Below, piece by piece: positions 4,933-5,201 of a stretch of 5,201 nt of DNA. Every line of letters starts with the position of its first letter. The first letter of the stretch is position 1. The translations under genes were made by a program, and so were the position numbers. Source of the stretch: Veillonella sp. (GTDB lineage: Bacteria > Bacillota > Negativicutes > Veillonellales > Veillonellaceae); NCBI GenBank assembly GCA_022737715.1, contig JAIITD010000118.1:1-5201 (forward strand), read 5' to 3'. The notes under the pieces were generated by a model. The model was not told the origin of the DNA. It made no database searches and worked only from the letters and a program-made list of their open reading frames with translations.

Positions 4933-5201
4933 ATGCAACATACTGCATGGAAAGATTTTAACACAGGTGTGTGGGATAAAGCGATTGACGTACGCGACTT
5001 TATCCAAAGAAACTATGTTCCCTATGAAGGGGACGACTCCTTCCTAGTTGGTCCTACAGAACGTACTACAAAATTGTGGGACAAGGTAATGAAACTATAC
5101 GAAGAAGAACGCGAAAAAGGTGGCATGCTTGATGCCGATACTTCCGTGGCTACACACATCACTGCGCATGCGCCAGGATATATCGACAAAGACCTTGAAA
5201 C
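4933..5201 (+). CDS. pflB: Formate C-acetyltransferase (pyruvate formate-lyase), N-terminal part only
   Basis: Pyruvate formate-lyase is a cytoplasmic glycyl-radical enzyme that cleaves pyruvate with CoA into acetyl-CoA and formate without oxygen. The window holds 89 complete codons and two bases of the next, out of about 750 expected. Recognition rests on close agreement with the E. coli enzyme as I recall it: VRDFIQRNYVPYEGDDSFL (residues 20-38), the LWDKVM segment (48-53) and the VATHITAH..GYIDK..LE stretch (72-89). The active-site cysteines and the C-terminal radical glycine are beyond the edge, so the paralogue type cannot be confirmed, although this N-terminus fits true PFL better than glycerol or choline lyase relatives. 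The frame is clean with an ideal ribosome binding site. An activating enzyme (pflA) would be expected downstream, outside the window. Confidence 0.93.
   Translation, partial: MQHTAWKDFNTGVWDKAIDVRDFIQRNYVPYEGDDSFLVGPTERTTKLWDKVMKLYEEEREKGGMLDADTSVATHITAHAPGYIDKDLE

Overview
The window looks like chromosomal DNA of a low-GC anaerobe in the Negativicutes, most like Veillonella. This is inferred from moderately AT-rich coding regions, very AT-rich gaps, strong Shine-Dalgarno sites of the AGGAGGTGA type, a MetN-MetI-MetQ importer and a pyruvate formate-lyase of the glycyl-radical type. No database search was possible, so the genus is a guess. No rRNA, tRNA, insertion sequence, phage gene or CRISPR array was seen.

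Layout from the left: positions 1-2455 hold a methionine-type ABC importer operon read on the minus strand in the order metN (ATPase with regulatory NIL domain, GTG start), metI (permease, its start overlapping the metN stop as TAATG) and metQ (substrate-binding lipoprotein, C-terminus cut off by the window edge). Its promoter is at 2543-2571, followed by a perfect 12-bp-arm palindrome in the leader that could be its operator. No S-box or T-box leader is visible. A strong two-tier terminator hairpin at 2627-2668 separates this operon from the next gene upstream.

Positions 2728-3495 (minus) encode a two-helix membrane-anchored protein of about 255 residues that I do not recognise. Its -10 box has no recognisable -35 but is preceded by a 9-bp direct repeat with 11-bp period, suggesting an activator. 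Positions 3650-4516 (minus) encode a DMT/EamA-family ten-helix exporter with its own good promoter. A 416-base AT-rich divergent gap (4517-4932) then leads to the first 89 complete codons of pyruvate formate-lyase on the plus strand, which runs off the right edge.

The genes form four separate transcription units: amino-acid uptake, an unknown surface or membrane protein, a metabolite exporter and anaerobic pyruvate cleavage. I see no convincing new multi-gene system. The least explained items are the unknown membrane protein and its direct-repeat promoter, the palindrome in the metN leader, and the divergent MetQ binding pocket.
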